Source: Anaerolineales bacterium (GTDB lineage: Bacteria; Chloroflexota; Anaerolineae; Anaerolineales; UBA11579). From it: DNA of 64,000 bases. The notes below the pieces were generated by a model. That model made no database searches. It saw only the letters and a program-made list of their open reading frames with translations, and was not told the DNA's origin. Shown here piece after piece: positions 49,296 to 57,245 of the stretch. Both the position numbers and the translations under genes were made by a program. The stretch covers positions 248,001 through 312,000 of the forward strand of contig JAHCIJ010000003.1 in the NCBI GenBank assembly GCA_026129255.1. Direction: 5' to 3'. How positions within the stretch are numbered: position 1 is the first letter of the stretch; every line of letters begins with the position of its first letter.

Positions 49296-52200
49296 TTATT
49301 TCCGTTCCCGCATCAACTGCTCCACGCGGCTCTCGCCCACGCTGTAGTACTTGGCCTCTGGGTGGTGCAGGATGATCGCCGCCGTGGACTGCTCGGGCAT
49401 GAGCTGGAAACCATCGGTCAGTTGCATGCCCAGCTCTTTTTCGGCCGGCAGCAGCGCGAACACCTTGGCGTGGTCATCCACTTCGGGAATGGCCGGGTAA
49501 CCCCAGGAGTAGCGCTTGCCCTGCTTGGCTTCCAGTCCCAGCTCGCGTTTGATATGGCGATGTAAAAATTCTGCGGTGGCCTCGGCGGTCTGTACGCCCA
49601 GGCCGTGCATGAAGTACGCCTCGGTATAGTCGCCAGCCGCCTGCAGCTTCTCCATCTCTTCGGTGGCCTGTTGCCCCACCGTGACGATCTGGAAGGCGAC
49701 CACATCCATCTTGCCACTATCCACCGGGGCGAAGTAATCTGCCAGGCACAGCAGCTCGCCGCTGGGTTGGCGCGGGAAGCCGAAGCGGGTCAGCTCAGTG
49801 AGCTTGGCAGAGCTTAGGCTGGCCGGGTCGTACACGATCAGCTCTTCGCCCTGCGCCTGCGCCGGCCAGTAGCCGTACACTGCCTGCGGTTTCAGCCAGC
49901 CGGTTTGCTTGGCATGCTTTTCCATGCGCGCCAGGCGCTCGTCAAATTCTTTGGAGATTTGCTCCCACTCGGCGCCTTGCTTGTTCTTGGCGCCCCACGA
50001 CAGGCGATACAGCTCGTTCTTGTACAGGCACTCGAACACTAAGTCGAGCGGCATTTCTTTCACTACATGCACGCCCCACTTCGGCGGGGTGGGGATACTG
50101 GGCGCCGGGCCAACGGCCGAGCGGCCGGTGACACGCGCCACCTGGCGCGGCTTGCTCTCGCGCTCCAGTTCCTTGGCCGCCTTGGTGAAGATGTCGTCGA
50201 TAAGCTCAGTGCGCTTAGGTTCATCGATGAGCTTGTCCATCGTCTCCAGGCCCTCGAAGGCATCCTGGCAGTAGAAGACGCCGGGTTGGTAGGGTGCGCC
50301 GCCTTCGGTGTACAGGATGCGCCAGCCGAAGCGGCGATTGATGGCCGCGCCACCCACCAGCACCGGGTACTTGAGGCCGCGGCGCTGCAGCTCATTGACG
50401 ATGAGCGGCATCTGCTTGCTGGTGCTTACCAGTAGTGCGCTGAGGCCGATGGCGGTGGCGCCCACTTCCTCCGCTTTGCTGATGATGGTCTCGGCCGGCA
50501 CTTGCTTGCCCAGGTCGAACACCTCGTAGCCGTTGTTGACCAAGATCGTCTTGGTCAGGTTCTTGCCAATGTCGTGCACGTCTCCGTACACAGTGGCCAG
50601 CACCACCTTGCCCTTGCTTACGCCCTCCACCTTCTCTAGATAGTTCTCAAGGTGGTTGACGGATTTCTTCATGACTTCGGCCGATTGCAGCACGAACGGC
50701 AGGATCAACTCGCCGGCGCCAAACTTGTCGCCCACTTCTTTCATTGCCGGCAGCAGCGTGTTATTGAGCAAGCCCACCGCGGTGATGTGGTCGCTCTCGT
50801 GCTCCTTGCGGCCGATGACTTCGTCAATGGCATCTTCCACACCTTCTTTGTGGCGGTGCAAGATGCTCCAGTGCAGCTTCTCCTCCGAGGTCATGCCTTC
50901 GGTGGGGTCTTCGGCGCCTTCTTCTTCGGTGGGGGCGCGGTTCTCGTAGAACTCGATCACCTTCTGCAGCGCATCCGGGCGCTTGTTGAAGATGAGGTCT
51001 TCCATCAGCACGCGCTCTTCTTCGGGAATCTCGGCGTACGGCTTGACCTTGCTGGCATGCACGATGGCCATATCCAGCCCGGCCTGCACGCAGAAGTGCA
51101 GCATCATGCTGTTGAGCACGGGGCGGGCGGCCTTGCTGAGACCAAAGCTGACGTTGCTCACACCCAATGACGTAAAGCAGCCCGGCAGCTTGGTCTTGAT
51201 GTCGCGGATGGCGTTGATGGTTTCCACCGCGCTGTTGGCAAATTCTTCCTGGCCGGTGCTCAACGGGAAGGTGAGCACATCGAAGACCAGATCCTCGGCG
51301 CGGAAGCCGAACTCGTCCACGGCAATGTCATGAATGTGCTTGGCTACTTCAAACTTGCGCTCGGCGGTCTTGGCCATGCCAGTTTCATCAATGGTGAGGA
51401 TGAGCACGGCCGCGTTGTGCTCTTTGGCCAGCTTGAGCACGCGGTCCATCTTGGGGCGGCCGGCTTCCAAATGCGTGGAGTTGAGCAAACAGCGCCCGGG
51501 TGCGATCTTGAGCGCCACTTCCATCACTTCCGGCTCGGTGGAGTCGATCACCAACGGGGCCTCAATACCCATCGCCAGTTTCTTAACCACCTTGCTCATT
51601 AAATAGGCTTCGTCGGGGCGTTCGGTCAACGCCACGCTGACATCCAGCGTGTGTGCGCCGCCAGCGATCTGCTCGCGCGCCATCTCTAGAATGCCGTCAA
51701 AGTCTTCGTTCATCAGCAGGCGCTTGAACAGGCGGCTGCCGGTGGCGTTGAGGCGCTCGCCGATGAGCAGTGGCGGCGGCTCTTGCGCCATGCTGGTGGC
51801 CTGCATGGAGGAAGACAAACGCGCCAGAGGTTTGTCGGCGCGCGGCGGGGCGGGATGTTGGTTCAGCTTCTCGATCAGCTGCTTGAGGTGCTCAGGGGTG
51901 GTGCCACAACAGCCGCCCACGACGCTCACATGGTGCTTGCTCACAAACTCAAGCATGGCCTCGGCATACGGGGCGGGTTCCAGCGGGTACACCGCTTCGC
52001 CGTTGACGTTGAGCGGCAAGCCAGCATTGGGGATGGCCGAGACGGGCAGATGGGTGTGCTCGCCCAGGTAGCTGATCGGCTGGCGCATGTGCTCCGGCCC
52101 GGTGGAGCAATTGAGGCCGATGACGTCGATGGGCATGCCCTCCAGGATCGTCAGCGCCGCGGCGATGTCCGTGCCCAGCAGCATGCGCCCGGTAACGTCC

Positions 52201-52817
52201 AGCGTCACCTGGCACTGCAGCGGCAGCACTTCGCCGGTGTCTTCGAAGGCTTTCTGGATGCCGTTGATGACGGCCTTGACTTCTAGAATGTCTTGCGAAG
52301 TCTCGATGAGCAGCACATCCACACCGCCGCGGATCAGGCCCACGGCCTGCTCGCGGAACAGCTCGACCAGCTGGTCGTAGGTGATGTCGGACAGAGTCGG
52401 GTCATCCGCGCTGGGTAGCTTGCCGCTGGGCCCGATGGAGCCCGCCACGAAACGCGGCTGCTCGGCCGTGCTGAATTCATCGCACAACTTGCGTGCCAGT
52501 TGCGCCGCGGCCATGTTGATCTCGATGGTGCGCTCGCCCAGGCCGTATTCGCCCAGTGTCAAGCGGTTGCTGCGGAAGGTGTTGGTCTCGATCACATCCA
52601 CGCCTACTTCAAGGTAGGAGCGGTGCACCGCGGCCGGCGCCTCGGGGTAAGTGATGTTGAGATAGTCTGGGCAGCCGTTGTACTGCTCGCCGCCGTAATG
52701 CTCGGCGGTGAGGTGCATGTTTTGCAAACTGGTGCCCATGGCGCCGTCGTAGACCAATACGCGCTTGGCCAGCGCATCCAAAAAGCCACGGCGGGTGTAG
52801 GTGCGGTGTGTGCTCAA
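49296..52817 (-). CDS. metH: Cobalamin-dependent methionine synthase
   Basis: 1,173 residues, full four-module MetH. Homocysteine module 1-325 (VYDGAMGTSLQNMHL; zinc Cys in GLNCSTGPEHM and GGCCGTTPEHL), folate module about 345-620 (IGERLNATGSRLFKRLL), B12 cap and binding (about 640-880; DVHDIGKN with lower-ligand His748), and the C-terminal AdoMet activation domain (YFMHGLGVQTAEATAEFLH, SWGYPAIPEVDD). The start is TTG at 52817 with GGAGG 7 nt upstream. It is under a SAM-I riboswitch, as expected for methionine synthesis. Confidence 0.97.
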   Translation of the reverse strand: MSTHRTYTRRGFLDALAKRVLVYDGAMGTSLQNMHLTAEHYGGEQYNGCPDYLNITYPEAPAAVHRSYLEVGVDVIETNTFRSNRLTLGEYGLGERTIEINMAAAQLARKLCDEFSTAEQPRFVAGSIGPSGKLPSADDPTLSDITYDQLVELFREQAVGLIRGGVDVLLIETSQDILEVKAVINGIQKAFEDTGEVLPLQCQVTLDVTGRMLLGTDIAAALTILEGMPIDVIGLNCSTGPEHMRQPISYLGEHTHLPVSAIPNAGLPLNVNGEAVYPLEPAPYAEAMLEFVSKHHVSVVGGCCGTTPEHLKQLIEKLNQHPAPPRADKPLARLSSSMQATSMAQEPPPLLIGERLNATGSRLFKRLLMNEDFDGILEMAREQIAGGAHTLDVSVALTERPDEAYLMSKVVKKLAMGIEAPLVIDSTEPEVMEVALKIAPGRCLLNSTHLEAGRPKMDRVLKLAKEHNAAVLILTIDETGMAKTAERKFEVAKHIHDIAVDEFGFRAEDLVFDVLTFPLSTGQEEFANSAVETINAIRDIKTKLPGCFTSLGVSNVSFGLSKAARPVLNSMMLHFCVQAGLDMAIVHASKVKPYAEIPEEERVLMEDLIFNKRPDALQKVIEFYENRAPTEEEGAEDPTEGMTSEEKLHWSILHRHKEGVEDAIDEVIGRKEHESDHITAVGLLNNTLLPAMKEVGDKFGAGELILPFVLQSAEVMKKSVNHLENYLEKVEGVSKGKVVLATVYGDVHDIGKNLTKTILVNNGYEVFDLGKQVPAETIISKAEEVGATAIGLSALLVSTSKQMPLIVNELQRRGLKYPVLVGGAAINRRFGWRILYTEGGAPYQPGVFYCQDAFEGLETMDKLIDEPKRTELIDDIFTKAAKELERESKPRQVARVTGRSAVGPAPSIPTPPKWGVHVVKEMPLDLVFECLYKNELYRLSWGAKNKQGAEWEQISKEFDERLARMEKHAKQTGWLKPQAVYGYWPAQAQGEELIVYDPASLSSAKLTELTRFGFPRQPSGELLCLADYFAPVDSGKMDVVAFQIVTVGQQATEEMEKLQAAGDYTEAYFMHGLGVQTAEATAEFLHRHIKRELGLEAKQGKRYSWGYPAIPEVDDHAKVFALLPAEKELGMQLTDGFQLMPEQSTAAIILHHPEAKYYSVGESRVEQLMRERK

Positions 52818-52834
52818 GAAAAAACCTCCGGGTG

Positions 52835-52901
52835 CAGTGAGCAGTGATTGGTAATCAGTGAACAGGCCTCCTGCTCACCAATCACTGTTTACTCCTCACT
52901 G
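52835..52901 (-). repeat. Cargo-free copy of the palindromic repeat element
   Basis: Two 32-nt arms (52835-52866, 52870-52901) in inverted orientation with 3 nt between; 23 of 32 positions pair, ends best. The left arm shares CAGTGAGCAGT-N11-AGTGAACAGG with 42410-42441 and the right arm matches 42907-42927. It lies in the metH leader between the riboswitch terminator and the ribosome site. Confidence 0.8.
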
Positions 52902-52903
52902 GT

Positions 52904-52936
52904 GTTAAAAACAAATCGCCTCTATGCAAGAGGCGA
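52904..52936 (-). terminator. Intrinsic terminator of the SAM riboswitch
   Basis: Minus strand: TCGCCTCT, loop TGCAT, AGAGGCGA then TTTGTTTTT. Its 5' arm can instead pair with GAGGCGA at the 3' side of aptamer helix P1 (52954-52960), giving the antiterminator. Confidence 0.93.
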
Positions 52937-52956
52937 CTGAAACTAGACTTCATCGC

Positions 52957-53053
52957 CTCATCTCCCAGAATTCGTCTGTCGGATTTGGCACCGTCCGTTT
53001 CAGGGGGTTGCCGAGGCTTCAAAGGGCCGATTCCCTCCACCTCTCTGGATGAG
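52957..53053 (-). promoter_or_regulatory. SAM-I (S-box) riboswitch aptamer upstream of metH
   Basis: On the minus strand: P1 CTCATC (53048-53053)/GATGAG (52957-52962), AGAGAGGTGGAGGGA, the conserved GGCCCTTTGAAGCCTCGGCAACC and GGTGCCAAATCC, in the canonical SAM-I order. SAM binding stabilises P1, frees the terminator and shuts off metH and its two downstream genes. Confidence 0.97.
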
Positions 53054-53071
53054 TTGCGCAGCAAAGCTACG

Positions 53072-53094
53072 CGGGCGAACGAAAGCATGTTCGC
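53072..53094 (-). other. Small hairpin between promoter and aptamer
   Basis: GGCGAAC/GTTCGCC 7-bp stem with an 8-nt loop near the 5' end of the metH leader. No known role; possibly a 5' stabiliser. Confidence 0.5.
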
Positions 53095-53112
53095 CTATTC
53101 AGTTAGTCCGTG

Positions 53113-53141
53113 AGTATATCCGCCGAATGAAGTGGTGTCAA
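53113..53141 (-). promoter_or_regulatory. Promoter of the metH operon
   Basis: Minus strand TTGACA (53136-53141), 17-bp spacer, TATACT (53113-53118). Start of transcription near 53106 gives a 290-nt leader containing hairpin, riboswitch, terminator and repeat. Confidence 0.85.
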
Positions 53142-53303
53142 ATTTAAAATGAAGACTACTCAGCCTGGAAAAGCTTCCATGATAAACTGCCAATTAAGTG
53201 GGTCTGAAGATGAGTTGCGACCAAACCTTAGGACAACGCTTTGATTCCGTTTGTCCTGCTCTGCAGGCTGAAATAAGCTTGGTTTAATGAGGCGGAGATA
53301 TCT
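53142..53303 (+). other. Intergenic region before the kinase gene
   Basis: 162 bp of AT-richer sequence between the divergent metH promoter and the kinase-like gene. GGCGGAG at about 53290 is the ribosome site for ATG 53304. No convincing promoter, repeat or RNA structure was recognised. Confidence 0.4.
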
Positions 53304-55076
53304 ATGGCGTTTCGACCAAAAATCGGGGACAGAATCAGTATTGATGGGGAACTCTATAGATTCACTGAGCACCCAAACGCCAAAGGGATGCCGTATGGAC
53401 AGACGGGGCGGCGCGCCACGGTGTATCGAGTGTCGAGCCGAAGTGGTCAAGCGCAGGCGCTCAAAGTGTTCACGCTTGCCTTTCGCAAACAACAGATAGC
53501 GCAAAACGCCAAAGTCTTGAATCAATTTGCCAAGCTGCCTGGCTTGGAAGCTGCTCATCGTTATGTGTTGTCTCAACAGGTTGACGGTGATTTGCTGTCA
53601 GAACATCCAGATTTGCAGTATGCAGTTTTGATGCCCTGGGTTGATGGGCTGACTTGGCAGGAGATAGTACTAAGCCTCAGAGAGCTTACTTTGAGCCAGA
53701 GCTTGCTCTTGGCGCAAAATTTGACGAATATCCTCTTCACAATGGAAAAAAGAGGGATGGCCCACTGTGATCTCTCTGGGCCTAATGTAATTGTGCAGTT
53801 TGAGCCTGCGCCTCAAACAGCATTAGTAGATTTGGAAGATATCTATTCAGAAGACATTATTGAGTCTGAGCGCAAACCGAGTGGTTCGGATGGATATGCT
53901 CATCTAACGGCTCATAAGGGTTTGTGGAGAGCTGAAGCAGATCGGTTTGCAGGCGCCGTTTTGATTGCAGAAATGCTGGCCTGGTGCGACGAGGAGGTGC
54001 GCCACGCCGCTTATGGAGAGCAGTACTTTGAACCTGGCGAAGTGCAACAAGAAGTTGAGCGCTACTCCATCCTTGAAGAAGCTCTTGAAAGACATTGGGG
54101 TTTAGAAATCGCCTCTTTGTTTCGAAAGGCCTGGGAGAGCAAAACACTCAAGGGATGCCCGACATTTTCAGATTGGCAGGCAGCGCTTGAGCAGACCGCC
54201 AGGCGGCAAAGTGCTGCTCGTGTCCAGCTCGTTAGAGATCTGGAGCGTGATGGCGAGTTAATCTCGGCAAATCAAGCTGCCTATGAAGCATATCCAATCG
54301 ACCCAGAGGCTATTGGCAAAGTTTGGCTGCCAATCCTGATGCGCCTGGGAGGCGACGCTGAAGATGCTGGAAAATACAAGCTGGCTATTCGGTACTTTGA
54401 GCAGGCAAAAGACCTTGAGCCAGGTGGAGCCATAGAGCTTGAACTAAAAAGCATTCTGACAAGGCTAAAAAGAAAAGAGATCCAGAAACGACAACCCAGG
54501 CGAGAAGAAAGCCGTGCCCCTCAGAGACAGGAAAGTGCAGGAAAGCCATCAGGAGGTCTGAACGCAGGCATCATCGCCTTGCTGGCCATCGCCGCGATTT
54601 GGGCTGTGTTTGCGAGTATGACACCTAAGTCGCCATCTGGAAGTTCTTTTTCTGCAGTACCTTTGAACCAGACCTCTCAACTGGCACTCCCAACATCTAC
54701 GCTAAGGAGCTTCACTCCCACACCTAGGCTCTTGCCAACACCTACGCTAAGGAGTTTTTCTACGCTTACGCCTACCCGCTCGGGTACTTCAAGTTCGATT
54801 TCCTCGTGTCCTGGAGCTCCCCCACAAAGGCTTGAAATAAACCATAACGCTTTGGTCTGTACAAGATCCGATAGTGTCTATCTGCGTGAAGGGCCGGCAA
54901 GAAACTATGCAGTTGTCCGTAGGGCGCCGCCCGGAACGGTCGTCTCAGTTTTTGGTGGTCCGGTTTGTGCAGACAGTTGGTCCTGGTGGGAGGTGGAGCT
55001 GCCTAGCGGCTACACAGGATGGATGGCAGAGGGCGGGGATTCAACAGATCCGTACTTCTTGTGCCCCGAAAGATAA
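53304..55076 (+). CDS. Transmembrane protein-kinase-like protein with extracytoplasmic SH3 domain
   Basis: 590 residues. A kinase-like fold spans about 20-290: ALKVFTL (VAIK-type Lys), MPWVDGLTWQEIV hinge, catalytic loop GMAHCDLSGPNVIVQF (Asp about 155, HRD written HCD) and VDLEDI in place of DFG. A helical region (about 300-405) with TPR-like stretches, a membrane helix (about 421-440), a Ser/Thr/Pro stalk with a repeated LPTxTLRSF unit, and an SH3b domain (LVCTRSDSVYLREGPARNYAVVRRA) follow. It could sense cell-wall material. The DLED motif makes activity uncertain. GC is lower than the surroundings. Confidence 0.75.
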   Translation: MAFRPKIGDRISIDGELYRFTEHPNAKGMPYGQTGRRATVYRVSSRSGQAQALKVFTLAFRKQQIAQNAKVLNQFAKLPGLEAAHRYVLSQQVDGDLLSEHPDLQYAVLMPWVDGLTWQEIVLSLRELTLSQSLLLAQNLTNILFTMEKRGMAHCDLSGPNVIVQFEPAPQTALVDLEDIYSEDIIESERKPSGSDGYAHLTAHKGLWRAEADRFAGAVLIAEMLAWCDEEVRHAAYGEQYFEPGEVQQEVERYSILEEALERHWGLEIASLFRKAWESKTLKGCPTFSDWQAALEQTARRQSAARVQLVRDLERDGELISANQAAYEAYPIDPEAIGKVWLPILMRLGGDAEDAGKYKLAIRYFEQAKDLEPGGAIELELKSILTRLKRKEIQKRQPRREESRAPQRQESAGKPSGGLNAGIIALLAIAAIWAVFASMTPKSPSGSSFSAVPLNQTSQLALPTSTLRSFTPTPRLLPTPTLRSFSTLTPTRSGTSSSISSCPGAPPQRLEINHNALVCTRSDSVYLREGPARNYAVVRRAPPGTVVSVFGGPVCADSWSWWEVELPSGYTGWMAEGGDSTDPYFLCPER

Positions 55077-55169
55077 ACGAAGCTAGGTTGCCCAAGGGTC
55101 CATTTGTTCGGCTCGCTCTACTGCATGACAATAGCGCGCCATCGTGCCATCAAACTTAAGTAGAGACTT

Positions 55170-56141
55170 TTATCGAATGGGTATCCAGACCTCAAACCCG
55201 GTAAAGGGGCCAAAGTCCGTGAATTCGAAGATAAGAAAATTAGTTTGTGGAGAAATAGCAAGCTCGTACCATGGAATTGTGGTCGAATGTCCATCCGTAC
55301 ACCAATTAGACGAAGAAAGAAAAAAGTCGTACGAACCTATTCGGACAGTTTCTGTTTCTTCAAAAGCGATGGTTTTTACAGCAAAATATGCAGAACGTCT
55401 GTTGCTACAATCGCCAACTAGGTACTCATAGATCCTGCCGGTATCATCCTTTACAACTAATGAACTGGGAGTGTATTGGAAAACACGAGGACGTTCTGTG
55501 AGGTTCTTAACCTCAACATTCACTGATAAGTAGTTATCGGTAGTGAACCCGCCCAACTCATACGAGTTCCTGTCAACCAACAGTTGATAATCATCAACAA
55601 TTATGGGGGTGCCGGCTTCTAGTGCACCAGAGGGATTGTGAATTCCGAAAGGCGTCGGAACTGGGGCTGCATTTTCACCGGTAGTCGTAGTTGCAGCTTG
55701 ATCTGATTCGCTGCCTGCGATAAGCTCCGGCGCCCCAGTTGGTTGGGGCATATCAAGGGACGGGTTATTATCTGAATTCCCAAATACAGCCCTTGATGCA
55801 TTCTGAAACATATCAGAAGCAAAAATATCAGTGGCAAAATAAAGTACAGCAATCAATAAAGCAAAGAGTCCAATGACTTTCCAAGCCGACTGCGAAGCTG
55901 TCCTCGGATGAATTGATGACGGTTGCCTGGGCGCATTGGAAGCTGGGGAGGTCAGGCGGGAGCCGCATTGCCTGCAATAGTTCGTGTGCGCCTCGTTCAT
56001 GCTGCCGCAATTCCTGCAGTATTTATTCGCAGCGGTCTTCCCTGAACCTGTGGGGCGCTGGGAAGGCGGGGTTGCGCGGCGCTCCGAAGGCCGGTCTTCG
56101 CCAATCTGTCTAAACTTTTTCCCTGGTGATTTGCCGCTCAT
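55170..56141 (-). CDS. Zinc-ribbon membrane protein with DUF4352-like domain
   Basis: 323 residues. YCRNCGSMNEAHTNYCRQCGSRL (two CxxC pairs at about 41-60, shown in halves here) forms a zinc ribbon in the cytosol; a basic/Pro linker and a helix at about 87-105 (VIGLFALLIAVLYFATDIF) follow. The extracytoplasmic part (about 180-323) has SVNVEVKNLTERPRVFQYTP and SSLVVKDDTGRIYEY, the pattern of DUF4352-type Ig-like domains. Low GC, convergent with the kinase-like gene. Function unknown; the two genes may form an acquired pair. Confidence 0.65.
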   Translation of the reverse strand: MSGKSPGKKFRQIGEDRPSERRATPPSQRPTGSGKTAANKYCRNCGSMNEAHTNYCRQCGSRLTSPASNAPRQPSSIHPRTASQSAWKVIGLFALLIAVLYFATDIFASDMFQNASRAVFGNSDNNPSLDMPQPTGAPELIAGSESDQAATTTTGENAAPVPTPFGIHNPSGALEAGTPIIVDDYQLLVDRNSYELGGFTTDNYLSVNVEVKNLTERPRVFQYTPSSLVVKDDTGRIYEYLVGDCSNRRSAYFAVKTIAFEETETVRIGSYDFFLSSSNWCTDGHSTTIPWYELAISPQTNFLIFEFTDFGPFTGFEVWIPIR

Positions 56142-56190
56142 ATATCCTCCTCAAGCGCAAGCAACTTTATCATGACCCTGGATTTGCTAC

Positions 56191-57135
56191 TTACCCTTCA
56201 ACCTTCACTACCTCGCCCCTCTTCACCTGGAACGTATCAAAATCACGCGCCACGGCCACATTGGGGAACACGGCCCGCGCCTCGGCCAGCACATCGCTTT
56301 CGCGGTAGCGGCGCGAGATATGCGTAAGCAGTAGCTTACCCACGCCAGCCTCGACGGCCAGCTCGGCGGCCTGGCGCGCCGTCAGATGCGCGAAGTCACG
56401 CGCCATGTCGCGCTCAGACTCCAGATAGGTCGCCTCGATCACCAGCGCGTCTGCGGCGCGGCAGTGCTCCACAACATCGTCGGTGCGTCCCGTATCGCCA
56501 ATGTGCACCAGCTTGGCGCCCTTCATTTCTTCGCCAAGCACCTCGTGCGGCTGTACTGTGCGGCCATCGGCCAATGTCACCGTCTTGCCCTGCACCAGGT
56601 CGCGGCGCAGCGGGCCATTCGGCACGCCCAGCGCCTCGGCCTTCTCCGGCAGGAACGGGCGGCGCGCAGGCTCCTCGAACACAAAGCCCAGGCAGTCCGG
56701 CCCGCGGTGGCTCACGGCAAAGGCGCGGATATCAAAATCCTCAGTTTCAAAGATCACCCCCGGCGCCACCGCTTTCAGGCTGACGTTGACCGGGTTCTGT
56801 TTGCCCTTAGGGATCACGCGCACGCCATACAGCAACGCCTCAATACGCTCCAGCGTCCAGCTGCCCGCCATGATCTCAATATCTTCCAGCGTTTCCCAGC
56901 GCGTGAAGGTGGAGAATAACCCGGCCAAGCCCAAAATATGGTCCAGGTGGCCGTGCGTGATCAGGATGTGATTGAGGCGCTTGAAGCCCAAGCCGGATTT
57001 GAGGATCTGGCGCTGGGTACCCTCACCGCAGTCCACCAGAAAGCGATACTCATCATGCTTAATGATGTGCGCTGAGAGCCCACGGTGCACAGACGGGGCG
57101 GAGGCAGAGGTGCCTAAAAAAGTAATCTCGAACAA
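56191..57135 (-). CDS. rnz: Ribonuclease Z
   Basis: 314 residues, metallo-beta-lactamase fold tRNA 3'-endonuclease. MFEITFLGTSASAPSVHRGL, VDCGEGTQRQIL, the zinc motif ILITHGHLDHILGLAGL (HxHxDH), SHRGPDCLGFVFEE, VHIGDTGRTDDVVEH and the last ligand LLLTHISRRY are all present. It matures tRNA 3' ends lacking encoded CCA. Divergent from ftsK across a 110-bp region with a large palindrome. Confidence 0.96.
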   Translation of the reverse strand: MFEITFLGTSASAPSVHRGLSAHIIKHDEYRFLVDCGEGTQRQILKSGLGFKRLNHILITHGHLDHILGLAGLFSTFTRWETLEDIEIMAGSWTLERIEALLYGVRVIPKGKQNPVNVSLKAVAPGVIFETEDFDIRAFAVSHRGPDCLGFVFEEPARRPFLPEKAEALGVPNGPLRRDLVQGKTVTLADGRTVQPHEVLGEEMKGAKLVHIGDTGRTDDVVEHCRAADALVIEATYLESERDMARDFAHLTARQAAELAVEAGVGKLLLTHISRRYRESDVLAEARAVFPNVAVARDFDTFQVKRGEVVKVEG

Positions 57136-57179
57136 AATTCCTCGCTTATGAGGGATTGTACTTGACTGAACAATGAGCT

Positions 57180-57219
57180 AGTCAGTTAGTCAACTGGTCG
57201 ACTAGTTGACTAACTGACT
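57180..57219. repeat. 40-bp near-perfect palindrome between rnz and ftsK
   Basis: AGTCAGTTAGTCAACT (57180-57195) and AGTTGACTAACTGACT (57204-57219) are exact complements around GGTCGACT; only one central pair mismatches. It lies just upstream of the ftsK -10 and contains TTGACT. Confidence 0.9.
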
Positions 57220-57225
57220 GATAGG

Positions 57226-57231
57226 TATACT
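57226..57231 (+). promoter_or_regulatory. -10 element for ftsK
   Basis: TATACT, 14 nt before ATG 57246. The nearest -35-like TTGACT (57206-57211) is in the palindrome at a short 14-bp spacing. Confidence 0.4.
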
Positions 57232-57245
57232 CAACTGAATTTAAA

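Noticed and set aside
53160..53576. 138-codon minus-strand open frame upstream of metH
   Set aside because: Overlaps the kinase N-terminus and runs against it; no ribosome site or domain.
54685..54765. Direct repeat in the kinase stalk as a mobile or CRISPR-like repeat
   Set aside because: Two in-frame LPTxTLRSF units of a low-complexity stalk; no spacers or further copies.
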